This document shows, piece by piece, positions 1 to 7,388 of a stretch of 17,125 bases of DNA. Within the stretch, counting starts at the first letter, position 1, and every line of letters begins with the position of its first letter. Both the position numbers and the translations under genes were made by a program. Origin of the DNA: Pseudomonadota bacterium (GTDB lineage Bacteria > Pseudomonadota > Alphaproteobacteria > Rhizobiales > Hyphomicrobiaceae). Location: positions 1 to 17,125 of the forward strand of contig JAEZAW010000235.1 of the NCBI GenBank assembly GCA_023430315.1. Direction: 5' to 3'. The notes under the pieces were generated by a model. The model had not been told where the DNA came from and did not search any database. It saw only the letters and a list, made by a program, of their open reading frames with translations.

Positions 1-264
1 TCGACCGCCTGAGAAGGAGCCACCGCCGAACGACCTGCCACCGGAGAACCCGCCCCCACCAAACCCTCCGCCACCAAATGACCTGCCACCCCCTCCCCCG
101 AAGCCACCGCCTCCCGTATTCCTGACCTGCTCGACAAGGCCGCCCGAGGAAGGCGTGAACGTGCTGATGGCTGTTGAGATGGGAGCAGCCTGCGCGCTCG
201 CGAACATCGTTGTCGCAAGAGCGAATGCGCCGATCGCGGCGCCGGAGATGAGTTGTTTCGACAT
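1..264 (-). CDS. Secreted Gly-rich protein, C-terminus cut by window edge
   Basis: Minus-strand reading frame, open from an ATG at 262-264 to base 1, so 88 N-terminal residues are visible and the C-terminus is missing. The start MSKQLISGAAIGAFALATT followed by MFASAQA|AP is a good Sec signal peptide, with predicted cleavage after about residue 27. After a short linker with SSGGLVEQVRNT, the rest is low-complexity Gly/Phe/Ser built from repeats of the type RSFGGGGF and GGGGFSGG. This suggests an exported, flexible surface or periplasmic protein. No enzyme domain is visible. A weak ribosome site (GGGACACGAAA) precedes the ATG. The function is unknown. The frame is supported by the signal peptide and by the continuous Gly codons on this strand. 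Confidence 0.72.
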   Translation of the reverse strand, partial: MSKQLISGAAIGAFALATTMFASAQAAPISTAISTFTPSSGGLVEQVRNTGGGGFGGGGGRSFGGGGFGGGGFSGGRSFGGGSFSGGR

Positions 265-377
265 TTTCGTGTCCCGCTTGGACTTGTTGGGAGAACTCTC
301 TCCTAATGAATTGTCGACGCTCTCTTCCCGGTTCCAGGTCTGCGCTCTCAAATGGGCGTGAGGCATGATGACACTGG

Positions 378-1157
378 CTAAACGACGTGCCTCGTCGCCT
401 CGAGAATGAGATGGGTGATCGAGGCAGGACGGGAGATCATCGACACGTGGCTGGCCTTGAGCTCGATGGTCTTTGCGCCCATGCGCTTGGCCATGAAGCG
501 CTCCAGATCCGGGTCGATCGTCCTGTCTTCCGTCGAGACGGCATAGTAGCTCGGCTTCGAGCGCCAGGCCGCATTCGTGGTCCTTCCCGTGAGCAGTGCC
601 TTCTGAAATGGCGCCTGAACAGCATAAAGGACCTTGGCCTTCGCTTCCGGCACATCGCCTGCGAAATCGCGCAGGAATGCCGCTTCGCTCAGGCGCCCTT
701 CCTCGCCGTCGAAGACGATGCCGGCCGTCGCGGGCGGCGTCGGAAAGGTCTTGGCCAGAGCCGTATAGTCCTCGCCGGCATCCGGCGCACGCGCGGCGAT
801 ATAGACGAGCGCGGAGACGTTCGGATGCACGCCGGCTTCGCTTACGATCATGCCCGAGAAGGAGTGCCCTACGAGAACTGTCGGCCCATCCTGCCGCGCG
901 AGAACGCGCTCGGCCGCGGCGACCGCTTCCGGAAGCGTCGTCAGCGGATTCTGAACGGACGTGACGTTCAATCCGGCCGTCTGAAGTCGCGGGATGACCT
1001 CCGACCAGCACGAGCCATCGGCGAACAGGCCGTGCACGAGGACGACATTGCGTGCTCCGTGAGTTGGAGGTGGCGCTGCCATCGCTCGGTGGGAGATCAA
1101 CGATGCGGCGACGCCGCCGGTGAGGACTGAGGTGAATGCTCTGCGATCAATATCCAT
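378..1157 (-). CDS. Tat-exported alpha/beta hydrolase
   Basis: A 259-residue alpha/beta-hydrolase fold esterase of the EstA/plant methylesterase-like group. It has the oxyanion-loop motif VLVHGLFADGSCW (residues 39-51), the nucleophile elbow GHSFSG with Ser99, a probable acid Asp211 in STEDRTID and His237 in ASHVSM. The N-terminus MDIDRRAFTSVLTGG, followed by a hydrophobic stretch and AMAAPP, is a twin-arginine type signal, so export to the periplasm in folded form is likely. The ATG at 1157 is chosen over an upstream in-frame ATG at 1190 because GGAGG precedes it closely and because it puts the RR motif at the right distance from the N-terminus. The substrate cannot be told. The gene lies downstream of the flavin reductase on the same strand, but a 138-bp gap with direct repeats suggests its own promoter. 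Confidence 0.88.
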   Translation of the reverse strand: MDIDRRAFTSVLTGGVAASLISHRAMAAPPPTHGARNVVLVHGLFADGSCWSEVIPRLQTAGLNVTSVQNPLTTLPEAVAAAERVLARQDGPTVLVGHSFSGMIVSEAGVHPNVSALVYIAARAPDAGEDYTALAKTFPTPPATAGIVFDGEEGRLSEAAFLRDFAGDVPEAKAKVLYAVQAPFQKALLTGRTTNAAWRSKPSYYAVSTEDRTIDPDLERFMAKRMGAKTIELKASHVSMISRPASITHLILEATRHVV

Positions 1158-1231
1158 AACCTGCCTCCATTCGACGATGAGCTCTGTCATCTATCGGGGG
1201 CAGGCGACGCAGAACCAACCTATGCGAAGAT

Positions 1232-1274
1232 ATACGGTGGCTAGAACCCAGCACATGCGGTGGCATACGGCGGC
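1232..1274. repeat. Three copies of a 10-bp direct repeat (ATRCGGYGGC)
   Basis: Copies are ATACGGTGGC at 1232-1241, ATGCGGTGGC at 1255-1264 and ATACGGCGGC at 1265-1274. The last two abut head to tail, and the first lies 23 bp (about two helical turns) upstream of the second. They lie 75-117 bp upstream of the hydrolase start at 1157. Their position and regular spacing suggest activator or regulator binding sites, which is inference. Confidence 0.4.
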
Positions 1275-1295
1275 ATAGGTGCCAGGCCAGCGCCC

Positions 1296-1862
1296 TCAGT
1301 CGGCCAGTATCTCCGGCCGGAACTGCGAGCGACGGCTGATGGTCTTGCCAGCCACCATGAACACGCCGTCACCCGTGTAGTGCAGGGTTTCCGGGTACTT
1401 CGGAGACGCCGCGACGTGCGCCTTCACCACTTCGAAGATAAAGAAGTTGTAGCGCTTGACGAGCGCATCATCGCTGAGGCGGCACTCGAAGCTCGCATGA
1501 CATTCGCCGATGAGCGGCGCGCCGACCTCGTCCGCTTCTTGGGCGGTGAGACCGAACTCGGCGAACTTGTCGATCTCCGCACCGGTCGTATTGCCAATGC
1601 CGACCACCGTATCGGTGAGCGCCGTCGTCGGCAGGTTTACGACGCATTCGCCGCTGTCGCGGATCATGCGGTGACTGTGGTTGCCGGCGGAAATCATCAG
1701 ACCGATCAGCGAGGGCGAGAATTCCAAGACCGTATGCCAGCCGAGCGTCATAATGTTGGTAGCGTCGCGCCACTTCGACGAAACCAGCACGATCGGTCCG
1801 GGCTCGAGGTAGCGCCGGACCTTATTGACCGGGAAATCGGATTTCTTAGGGAGTTTTGCCAT
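1296..1862 (-). CDS. Flavin reductase-like FMN-binding protein
   Basis: A 188-residue protein of the flavin reductase-like/DIM6-NTAB family, a single split-barrel domain that binds FMN and in studied members uses NAD(P)H to reduce flavin. Visible family features are the N-terminal RYLEPGPIVLVSS strand, TNIMTLGWHTVLEFSPSLIGLMIS (in two parts: residues about 36-47 and 48-58), the HSHRMIRDSGECVVNLP segment and a C-terminal VFMVAGK. The ATG at 1862 has AAGAGG about eight bases upstream. It may supply reduced flavin to a partner oxygenase, but none is seen nearby. It sits downstream of the CGNR regulator (gap 165 bp) and upstream of the exported hydrolase, all on the minus strand. Family assignment is firm; the physiological role is unknown. 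Confidence 0.85.
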   Translation of the reverse strand: MAKLPKKSDFPVNKVRRYLEPGPIVLVSSKWRDATNIMTLGWHTVLEFSPSLIGLMISAGNHSHRMIRDSGECVVNLPTTALTDTVVGIGNTTGAEIDKFAEFGLTAQEADEVGAPLIGECHASFECRLSDDALVKRYNFFIFEVVKAHVAASPKYPETLHYTGDGVFMVAGKTISRRSQFRPEILAD

Positions 1863-1873
1863 GAGCAGCCTCT

Positions 1874-1889
1874 TCAGCAGCTCTGCTGA
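1874..1889. promoter_or_regulatory. Palindrome in the flavin reductase leader
   Basis: TCAGCAG and CTGCTGA (7-bp perfect arms, 2-bp spacer) lie just upstream of the ribosome site of the flavin reductase gene. This could be an operator or a leader hairpin. No regulator is identified and chance is possible. Confidence 0.25.
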
Positions 1890-2027
1890 TCCTCAACTGC
1901 CGTAACCCATCATCACTGGGCGAGTTCAACCCACTCGAATGGTCTCAGCGATGGTAGTGCGCTAATCTTTAACCTGAATTCATTCGGCGCGCGCTCGAAC
2001 GCCGTACGTCCGATACGTCAAAAATAT

Positions 2028-2612
2028 TCACGACACCCCACGTTGTCTTTCGCGATAGGCCCGAGTCTTCTGGCGATTGCCGCAGGTCAAAGACGAACAC
2101 CAGTGCCGGTTAGCCGGCTTGGAGCGGTCAAAGAATATCCAGTGGCACTCGTCCGAAGTGCAGGTCTTCAGTCGATCAAGCCGGCCCGTCTCCACCAAAC
2201 CGATCATTTGTCCCAGCACGTTGCCGAGGCCATTTGAACCAGAAGCCGGTGCTAGCTTGACCACTCCCATATCGGAGACCACCAGCGTGAGTGGAAACCT
2301 CCGGCTCGCAGCATTGAGCTGACCGGCCACCTCCTTAGCGTGGGGCCGACGCTCCGGAGCATTCAGAAGAAAATCCCTTAAGGCCTTTCGCAATTCCAGC
2401 GCAGCCCGGTGATCATCGGCATCGACGCGCTCCCCACGGCGCAACAACCCGCGCTCGCGCAGCCACGCCTCCAGCAAGCGTGGCGTCTCGATCTCGTCCC
2501 CACCAGCGTGGACAACGCCGTTTTCCTCGTACCGACGCCGATCAAGGCTATTCACGAAATCGTAGAGCAGCGCGAGCTCTGGCGGTACGGCGTATTTCTC
2601 CGACAATTTCAT
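2028..2612 (-). CDS. CGNR zinc-finger (ABATE domain) transcription regulator
   Basis: A protein of about 194 residues. The N-terminal ABATE (DUF1470) region has the typical YDFVNSLD near residues 17-24. The C-terminal CGNR zinc finger has Cys151, Cys156, Cys172 and Cys177, with the signature CGNR at 177-180 followed by basic QKTRAYRER. Family members are thought to be DNA-binding regulators of adjacent catabolic genes. The start is uncertain: in-frame ATGs lie at 2612, 2624 and 2660, and none has a good Shine-Dalgarno site. The first is chosen because MKLSEKYAVP fits the usual short lead before the domain and because the 2660 start would overlap the operator. The gene is divergent from the dehalogenase-amidase pair and an inverted repeat lies between them, so control of that pair and of itself is likely (inference). 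Confidence 0.87.
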   Translation of the reverse strand: MKLSEKYAVPPELALLYDFVNSLDRRRYEENGVVHAGGDEIETPRLLEAWLRERGLLRRGERVDADDHRAALELRKALRDFLLNAPERRPHAKEVAGQLNAASRRFPLTLVVSDMGVVKLAPASGSNGLGNVLGQMIGLVETGRLDRLKTCTSDECHWIFFDRSKPANRHWCSSLTCGNRQKTRAYRERQRGVS

Positions 2613-2638
2613 CGACACGAGCATACCGATTTTGCTGG

Positions 2639-2679
2639 TTGACACAAGAGACACCAGCATATAGAGTTAACTGGTGTCT
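2639..2679 (+). promoter_or_regulatory. Promoter and 9-9 bp operator of dehalogenase genes
   Basis: Arms AGACACCAG (2649-2657) and CTGGTGTCT (2671-2679) are perfectly complementary around a 13-bp spacer. The spacer runs into the self-complementary AGTTAACT at 2665-2672. A perfect -35 box TTGACA lies at 2639-2644, with possible -10 boxes TATAGA (2660-2665, spacing 15) or TAGAGT (2662-2667, spacing 17) inside the repeat. A protein bound to the repeat would cover the -10 and start site. The CGNR protein encoded next door is the obvious candidate binder. The repeat is seen directly; promoter and binder are inferred. Confidence 0.6.
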
Positions 2680-2700
2680 ATCTTCGAATGGAGCGCTTCC

Positions 2701-3591
2701 ATGGCAACAGCCATTTCCACCGAAGACACTTCCTACCGGAAATACTTGCCTGTCCTCGGCACGACGATGGCGTATGTCGATGTTGGCGCGGGCGATCCCA
2801 TCGTCTTCCTCCACGGCAATCCTACGCCGTCGTATCTCTGGCGAGAGATCATCCCGTACCTGCTTCCGTTCGGCCGTTGCCTGGCGCCCGATTATGTCGG
2901 GATGGGTAATTCAGGAGCTGCGCCGGACGGCCGCTACCGCTTTGTCGATCACCAACGGTATCTCGACGCTTGGTTCGAGACTTTAGGGCTCGCCCAGAAC
3001 GTCATTCTCGTCGTCCACGATTGGGGATCGGCCCTCGGCTTTTCATGGGCGCAGCGCCATCCCGAGCGCGTCAAGGCCATCATCTACATGGAATCGATCG
3101 TACGACCATTTCGCTCCTGGGACGAATGGCCTAACGCAACGCGCGCTTTCTTCCAGGCACAGCGGTCGCCCAAAGGCGAGGAACTGATCCTGGAGAAAAA
3201 TCTGTTCATCGAATATCTGCTTCCCCTGCGGAACATCGCTCCCGAGGTCCTGGAGGTGTACCGGCGCCACTACCGCAATCCCGGCCCGTCGCGCATGCCG
3301 ATGCTCGCCTGGACGCGCGACCTGCCCATTGCCGGCGAGCCCGCAGACGTAGTCGGAATTGTCGCGTCCTATTCGCGCTGGTTGTCAGGAAGCCCCATCC
3401 CCAAACTGTTCATCGACGCAGAACCTGCGGGCTTCCTCATCGGCGCCCAAAGAGAATTCTGCCGTGGTTGGCCAAACCAGCAGGTCGTCATGGTGGAGGG
3501 CTCGCATTTCCTGCAGGAGGACTCGCCGGACGAGGTCGGACAGGCGACGGCGCGCTTTGTTGCAAAAGTCCTTGCAGGCCAGATCAAGTGA
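2701..3591 (+). CDS. Haloalkane dehalogenase, HLD-II subfamily (LinB/DhaA-like)
   Basis: A 296-residue alpha/beta hydrolase that should hydrolyse carbon-halogen bonds of halogenated alkanes to alcohol, halide and a proton in the cytoplasm. The full HLD-II catalytic set is visible: nucleophile Asp107 and halide-binding Trp108 in VVHDWGSALGF, second halide-binding Asn40 in HGNPTPSYLW, acid Glu131 in YMES after strand 6, and base His269 in GSHF. Many segments read as in LinB, for example SPIPKLFI, PADVV and LQEDSPDE. The ATG at 2701 is chosen because GGAG sits seven bases upstream; an in-frame GTG at 2674 lies inside the operator and is less likely. The amidase gene follows after 15 bp, so the two form an operon. 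The true substrate may be natural rather than a pollutant. Confidence 0.93.
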   Translation: MATAISTEDTSYRKYLPVLGTTMAYVDVGAGDPIVFLHGNPTPSYLWREIIPYLLPFGRCLAPDYVGMGNSGAAPDGRYRFVDHQRYLDAWFETLGLAQNVILVVHDWGSALGFSWAQRHPERVKAIIYMESIVRPFRSWDEWPNATRAFFQAQRSPKGEELILEKNLFIEYLLPLRNIAPEVLEVYRRHYRNPGPSRMPMLAWTRDLPIAGEPADVVGIVASYSRWLSGSPIPKLFIDAEPAGFLIGAQREFCRGWPNQQVVMVEGSHFLQEDSPDEVGQATARFVAKVLAGQIK

Positions 3592-3606
3592 CAAAGGGTC
3601 AGAGTG

Positions 3607-4989
3607 ATGGACTTGCACTATCTGGAGCTCATGGAACTTGCAGATCTTCTGCGGCGGCGCGAGGTGACATCGGTTGAGGTCACGCGCGCACAGCTCGAAC
3701 GGATAGACAGCCTCGATGGCCGCCTGGCGAGCTATGCGCGCGTCACGCCCGAGCAAGCGGTAGGCGAAGCAGAGATCGCTGACGCGGAGATTGCCGCCGG
3801 GCGCTATCGCGGACCGCTGCACGGGGTGCCGCTCGGAATCAAAGATCTGTTCTGGACGAAGGGTGTGCCTACCGCTGGAGGCACCATGATCTTTCGTGAC
3901 TTCGTGCCGAATGAGGACGCCACCGTAGTTGCCCGCCTGAGACAGGCGGGTGCGATTGTGCTTGGCAAACTTGAGATGACGGAAGGTGCCTATTCTGACT
4001 ATCACCCGGCAGTCACGCCTCCGAAGAACCCTTGGGGTGCAAGCTACTGGACCGGCATATCTTCAAGCGGTCCGGCTGTTGCGACCGCAGCCGGGCTTTG
4101 CTTCGGCGCGCTGGCCTCGGACACCGGCGGATCGATCCGATGGCCGTGCGGCGCCACGGGGCTGACGGGGATCAAGCCGGCTTGGGGACGCGTCAGCCGC
4201 TTCGGCGCCTTCGAACTCGCGGCAAGCCTTGATCACGTAGGAGCGATCGCTCGCAGTGCTACCGATGCCGCCGCGATCCTCGCTGCCATTGCCGGCCCAG
4301 ATGACAAAGATCCAACCACGCTTGCCGAGGCACATCCCGACTATGCCACATCGGTTGAGAGCATCGCGGAGCTGCGCCTCGGAATCGATGCACATTGGAA
4401 CAGCACCGACGTCGATCCGTCAGTGCAACGCGCCCTTACCGAAGCGGAGAATGTGTTTCGCTCACTCGACGCGGAAATCGTGCCCGTCCGCGTCCCGGAC
4501 GTGACACAGGCAATCATCGATTGGGCGCCCGCTTGCGCACTCGAGGCGGCAGTCGCGCATCACGCGACCTATCCGGAGCGCAAGAATGAATATGGCCCGG
4601 TGCTAGCGTCAGTGATCGAGGCTGGGCGAGCGGTCTCCGCCCTCGACTACCAGGCCAGCCGGCTACGGCGGATGGAATTGCGCGGGCGCTTCTCCCACAT
4701 GCTCCGGGGTATCGACGCGCTGCTCATGCCGGTCCAGCCTTTCGCACCGCTCACGCTCGCGGACATCCATACGCTCGGCGTCCAACCGGATCTCATTCTG
4801 AAACTGCAGCGCTACACGGCCCCATTCGATCTCACCGGTCATCCCAGTGTGACGCTCCCGTGTGGCCTCAGCGAGAATAACATGCCGATTGGCATGCAGC
4901 TCGCCGGACGTGACGAAACAACGCTTATCCGTGCGGCCGCGGCGTTCCAGCGCGAAACGCCGTGGCACCGGCGCCATCCAGTTCTCTAA
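3607..4989 (+). CDS. Amidase-signature family hydrolase
   Basis: A 460-residue amidase-signature enzyme, cytoplasmic by sequence, that cleaves a C-N amide bond. The Ser-cisSer-Lys triad is Lys79 in GVPLGIKD, Ser152 in TGISSSGP and Ser176 in SDTGGSIRWP, and the 24-residue spacing between the two serines matches the family. The usual GGSSGGS loop is altered to GISSSGP. The length is normal for the family. The ATG at 3607 is preferred over the adjacent GTG at 3604; AAAGGG lies upstream. It follows the haloalkane dehalogenase by 15 bp and probably shares its transcript and control by the CGNR regulator. Amidase, carbamoylase or ester-cleaving activity are all possible. It is not GatA in context, because no gatB or gatC is adjacent. 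Confidence 0.9.
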   Translation: MDLHYLELMELADLLRRREVTSVEVTRAQLERIDSLDGRLASYARVTPEQAVGEAEIADAEIAAGRYRGPLHGVPLGIKDLFWTKGVPTAGGTMIFRDFVPNEDATVVARLRQAGAIVLGKLEMTEGAYSDYHPAVTPPKNPWGASYWTGISSSGPAVATAAGLCFGALASDTGGSIRWPCGATGLTGIKPAWGRVSRFGAFELAASLDHVGAIARSATDAAAILAAIAGPDDKDPTTLAEAHPDYATSVESIAELRLGIDAHWNSTDVDPSVQRALTEAENVFRSLDAEIVPVRVPDVTQAIIDWAPACALEAAVAHHATYPERKNEYGPVLASVIEAGRAVSALDYQASRLRRMELRGRFSHMLRGIDALLMPVQPFAPLTLADIHTLGVQPDLILKLQRYTAPFDLTGHPSVTLPCGLSENNMPIGMQLAGRDETTLIRAAAAFQRETPWHRRHPVL

Positions 4990-5054
4990 CGCAGGCTGCA
5001 TGAGAGGCGGCTGCTGAAGCGAGAACCCGCCGACAACGCCCGGACCCGCGCCAA

Positions 5055-6644
5055 TCACTCCCACTCAATCGTGCCGGGCGGCTTCGAGGTGATGTCATAG
5101 ACGACGCGGTTGATGCCGCGGACTTCGTTGATGATGCGCGTCGCCGCGCGGCCGAGGAAATTCATATCGTAGGGGAAGAAGTCGGCCGTCATACCGTCGA
5201 CCGATGTCACGGCGCGCAGCGCGCAGACATGGTCGTACGTGCGCCCGTCACCCATAACGCCGACCGTCCGCACGGGCAGCAGAACCGCGAAGGCCTGCCA
5301 GATCTTGTCGTAGAGACCGGCCTTGCGGATCTCGTCGAGATAGACGGCATCGGCCTGACGCAGGATATCGAGCTTTTCGCGCGTGATCTCGCCGGGAATG
5401 CGGATCGCGAGACCCGGCCCCGGGAATGGATGGCGGCCGACGAAAGCCTCCGGCAATCCGAGCTCGCGGCCGAGCGCCCGCACCTCGTCCTTGAAGAGCT
5501 CGCGTAGGGGCTCGACGAGTTTCAAGTTCATGCGCTCGGGCAGGCCGCCGACATTATGGTGCGACTTGATGGTGACGGACGGACCGCCGGTGAACGACAC
5601 GCTCTCGATAACGTCCGGGTAGAGCGTGCCCTGGGCGAGGAACTGAGCGCCGCCGATCTTCTTGGCCTCGACCTCGAAAACCTCGATGAAGTGCTGGCCG
5701 ATAATCTTGCGCTTGGTCTCGGGATCGCTGACACCGGCGAGCGCGCCGAGAAAGCGCTCCGCCGCATCGATGTGCACGAGCGGGATGTTGTAGTGGCCGC
5801 GGAAGAGGTTCACGACCTCGTCGGCCTCGTTGAGGCGCATAAGGCCGTGATCGACGAAGATGCACGTGAGCTGGTCGCCGATCGCCTCGTGGATGAGCAC
5901 GGCTGCGACGGCTGAATCGACGCCGCCCGAGAGCCCACAAATCACGCGGCCCTTGCCGACCTGCGCGCGGATCTTCTCGATCTCGGCCGTGCGGAAGTGG
6001 CGCATGGTCCAGTCGCCGGGGATGCCGGCGATGTTGCGCACGAAGTTCGTGAGGAGGCGGGCGCCGTCGGGCGTGTGCACGACCTCCGGGTGGAACATGG
6101 TCGTGTAGATGCGGCGGCGCTCGTCGGTCGCGATCGCGAATGGCGCGTTCTCGCTCACGGCCTTGACCGTGAAGCCCGCGGGAAGCTGCGTCACGCGATC
6201 GCCGTGGCTCATCCAGACGGGATAGCGCCCGCCGATCTCCCAAATGCCCTCGAAGAGTGCGCTCTTCTCCTTGATCTCGATATCCGCGCGTCCGAACTCG
6301 GCGGCATGACCGCCCTCGACCTCGCCACCGAGCTGAACGGCCGTCGTCTGCTGGCCATAGCAGATGGAGAGAATAGGAACGCCCGCCTCGAACACGCCCG
6401 CGGGCGCGCGCGGCGAGTCCATACCCGTCACCGACGCGGGGCCACCCGAAAGGATGATGGCCTTGGGCTGGAGCCGCGCCAGGGCCTCGGCTGCCTTGTT
6501 GAAGGGCACGATCTCGGAGTAGACGCCGGCCTCGCGCACCCGCCGGGCAATGAGCTGAGTGACCTGCGAGCCGAAATCTATGATGAGAACGGCGTCACCG
6601 AACGGCTCGGTCGGCACCGCGGGCGTCGCTTCGGATGGTGGCAT
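5055..6644 (-). CDS. guaA: GMP synthase (glutamine-hydrolysing)
   Basis: A 529-residue GMP synthase, which turns XMP, ATP and glutamine into GMP in purine synthesis. An N-terminal class I glutamine amidotransferase domain (about residues 17-205) has nucleophile Cys95 in SICYGQQ, with His185 and Glu187 in FHPEVVHT. The ATP-pyrophosphatase domain follows, with the P-loop SGGVDS at 239-244. The C-terminal dimerisation domain ends in GTIEWE. Length and order are standard. The ATG at 6644 has only a weak GAGAG upstream. The first 16 residues (MPPSEATPAVPTEP...) are an extra lead ahead of the conserved VLIIDFGSQ. It is convergent with the amidase gene, 65 bp away, with no clear terminator between them. 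Confidence 0.98.
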   Translation of the reverse strand: MPPSEATPAVPTEPFGDAVLIIDFGSQVTQLIARRVREAGVYSEIVPFNKAAEALARLQPKAIILSGGPASVTGMDSPRAPAGVFEAGVPILSICYGQQTTAVQLGGEVEGGHAAEFGRADIEIKEKSALFEGIWEIGGRYPVWMSHGDRVTQLPAGFTVKAVSENAPFAIATDERRRIYTTMFHPEVVHTPDGARLLTNFVRNIAGIPGDWTMRHFRTAEIEKIRAQVGKGRVICGLSGGVDSAVAAVLIHEAIGDQLTCIFVDHGLMRLNEADEVVNLFRGHYNIPLVHIDAAERFLGALAGVSDPETKRKIIGQHFIEVFEVEAKKIGGAQFLAQGTLYPDVIESVSFTGGPSVTIKSHHNVGGLPERMNLKLVEPLRELFKDEVRALGRELGLPEAFVGRHPFPGPGLAIRIPGEITREKLDILRQADAVYLDEIRKAGLYDKIWQAFAVLLPVRTVGVMGDGRTYDHVCALRAVTSVDGMTADFFPYDMNFLGRAATRIINEVRGINRVVYDITSKPPGTIEWE

Positions 6645-6783
6645 CTAGCACTCTCGGCGCTGGCGAGCGGGAATCGGTTGCATGTCCGTCCCGCCCGATA
6701 CAGCATCGGCCCGGCACGGGGTCAAGCGTCCCCTCCGGCACCTGCCACGCGTGCCGGATAAGCAGGCAGGCACGCCCTCGCGA

Positions 6784-7068
6784 CTACTTCGCGAAATTCT
6801 GCTTGAGCAGGCCGACGATGATCATGAGCACGGCGCCGCCGACACCGCCGCCAGCGATCTGCGAGATGATGGCGCCAAGATCGAGGCCGCTCGCGCCTGC
6901 CGCGCCAACGCCAAGCAGGGCCTGGAGAATCTGCCCGCCAAGACCGCCGCCGACGAGACCGGCCAGCGAGTTACCGAGCACGCCAAGGGATTTTTCCTTG
7001 AGCGCCGCGCCCGCAATATTACCGCCAACAGCACCGCTGATGAGCTGAATGAGAAGACTGAGATCCAT
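6784..7068 (-). CDS. Small Gly/Ala/Leu-rich membrane-type protein
   Basis: A 94-residue protein with two hydrophobic Gly-zipper-like stretches: about residues 28-60, with GLVGGGLGGQILQALLG, and residues 62-88, with GGGVGGAVLMIIVGLL. It opens with MDLSLLIQLISGAVGGNIAG and ends in a basic KQNFAK. Similar small proteins of unknown function occur in many alphaproteobacteria. The ATG at 7068 is chosen because GGAGACGG lies just upstream and it gives the family-like start; the longer open frame upstream looks non-coding. The repeated GxxxG spacing suggests helix packing in the membrane. It lies upstream of guaA on the same strand (gap 139 bp). That gap holds a GCGTGCC/GGCACGC inverted repeat (6749-6775) without a T-tract. 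Confidence 0.75.
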   Translation of the reverse strand: MDLSLLIQLISGAVGGNIAGAALKEKSLGVLGNSLAGLVGGGLGGQILQALLGVGAAGASGLDLGAIISQIAGGGVGGAVLMIIVGLLKQNFAK

Positions 7069-7388
7069 CTGACCGTCTCCATTCCAAAGCCCCTGCTTAC
7101 CTATATCAGATTCATCTGTGGACGTTGCTTCGAATTTCGGCAAAGATTCGTGCCCGCCCGCAGCCCCCCGCGCGGCATCATGCTGCGGAACGGCAACAGC
7201 CCGGGAGCGAAGGCCGGTCTTCCGCAATTTGTGATGTCATTCGGCCTGGGTAGATTGAACCTTATTGCCTATGTTTACGTCTTACTGGTGGGCCGTCGTA
7301 TACGGACCTCCGGTAAGGGTGCCGGCAGTGATACGGGCACCCCAGTCGGACCTTAGATCCGTAGTTGTATCGCGTAGGAAACTGTCCG
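7069..7388. other. 320-bp divergent intergenic region
   Basis: No gene is supported here. It separates the minus-strand small membrane protein from the plus-strand peptidoglycan-binding-like gene and so must hold both promoters. A 7-bp inverted repeat, GGGTGCC (7317-7323) and GGCACCC (7336-7342), lies about 50 bp before the plus-strand start and could form a leader hairpin. I could not find a convincing -35/-10 pair for either gene. Confidence 0.5.

Noticed and set aside
20..120. Short repeats that could suggest a CRISPR-like or tandem array
   Set aside because: They are codons of the Gly-rich protein; there are no spacers of even length.
387..1130. Long plus-strand open frame (247 codons) over the first hydrolase
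   Set aside because: It is antisense to a hydrolase with a full catalytic set; its translation is Arg-rich with no domain, typical of a GC-rich shadow frame.
2674..2700. GTG start that would lengthen the dehalogenase by nine residues
   Set aside because: It lies inside the inverted repeat and lacks a ribosome site, while ATG 2701 has GGAG at good spacing.
3607..4989. GatA subunit of the tRNA amidotransferase
   Set aside because: No gatB or gatC is adjacent and the gene is linked to a dehalogenase; a general amidase fits better.
5997..6761. Plus-strand open frame (254 codons) over guaA
   Set aside because: It lies opposite conserved guaA codons and resembles no protein.
6749..6775. Inverted repeat GCGTGCC/GGCACGC as a terminator
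   Set aside because: The loop is 13 bases and no T-tract follows on either strand.
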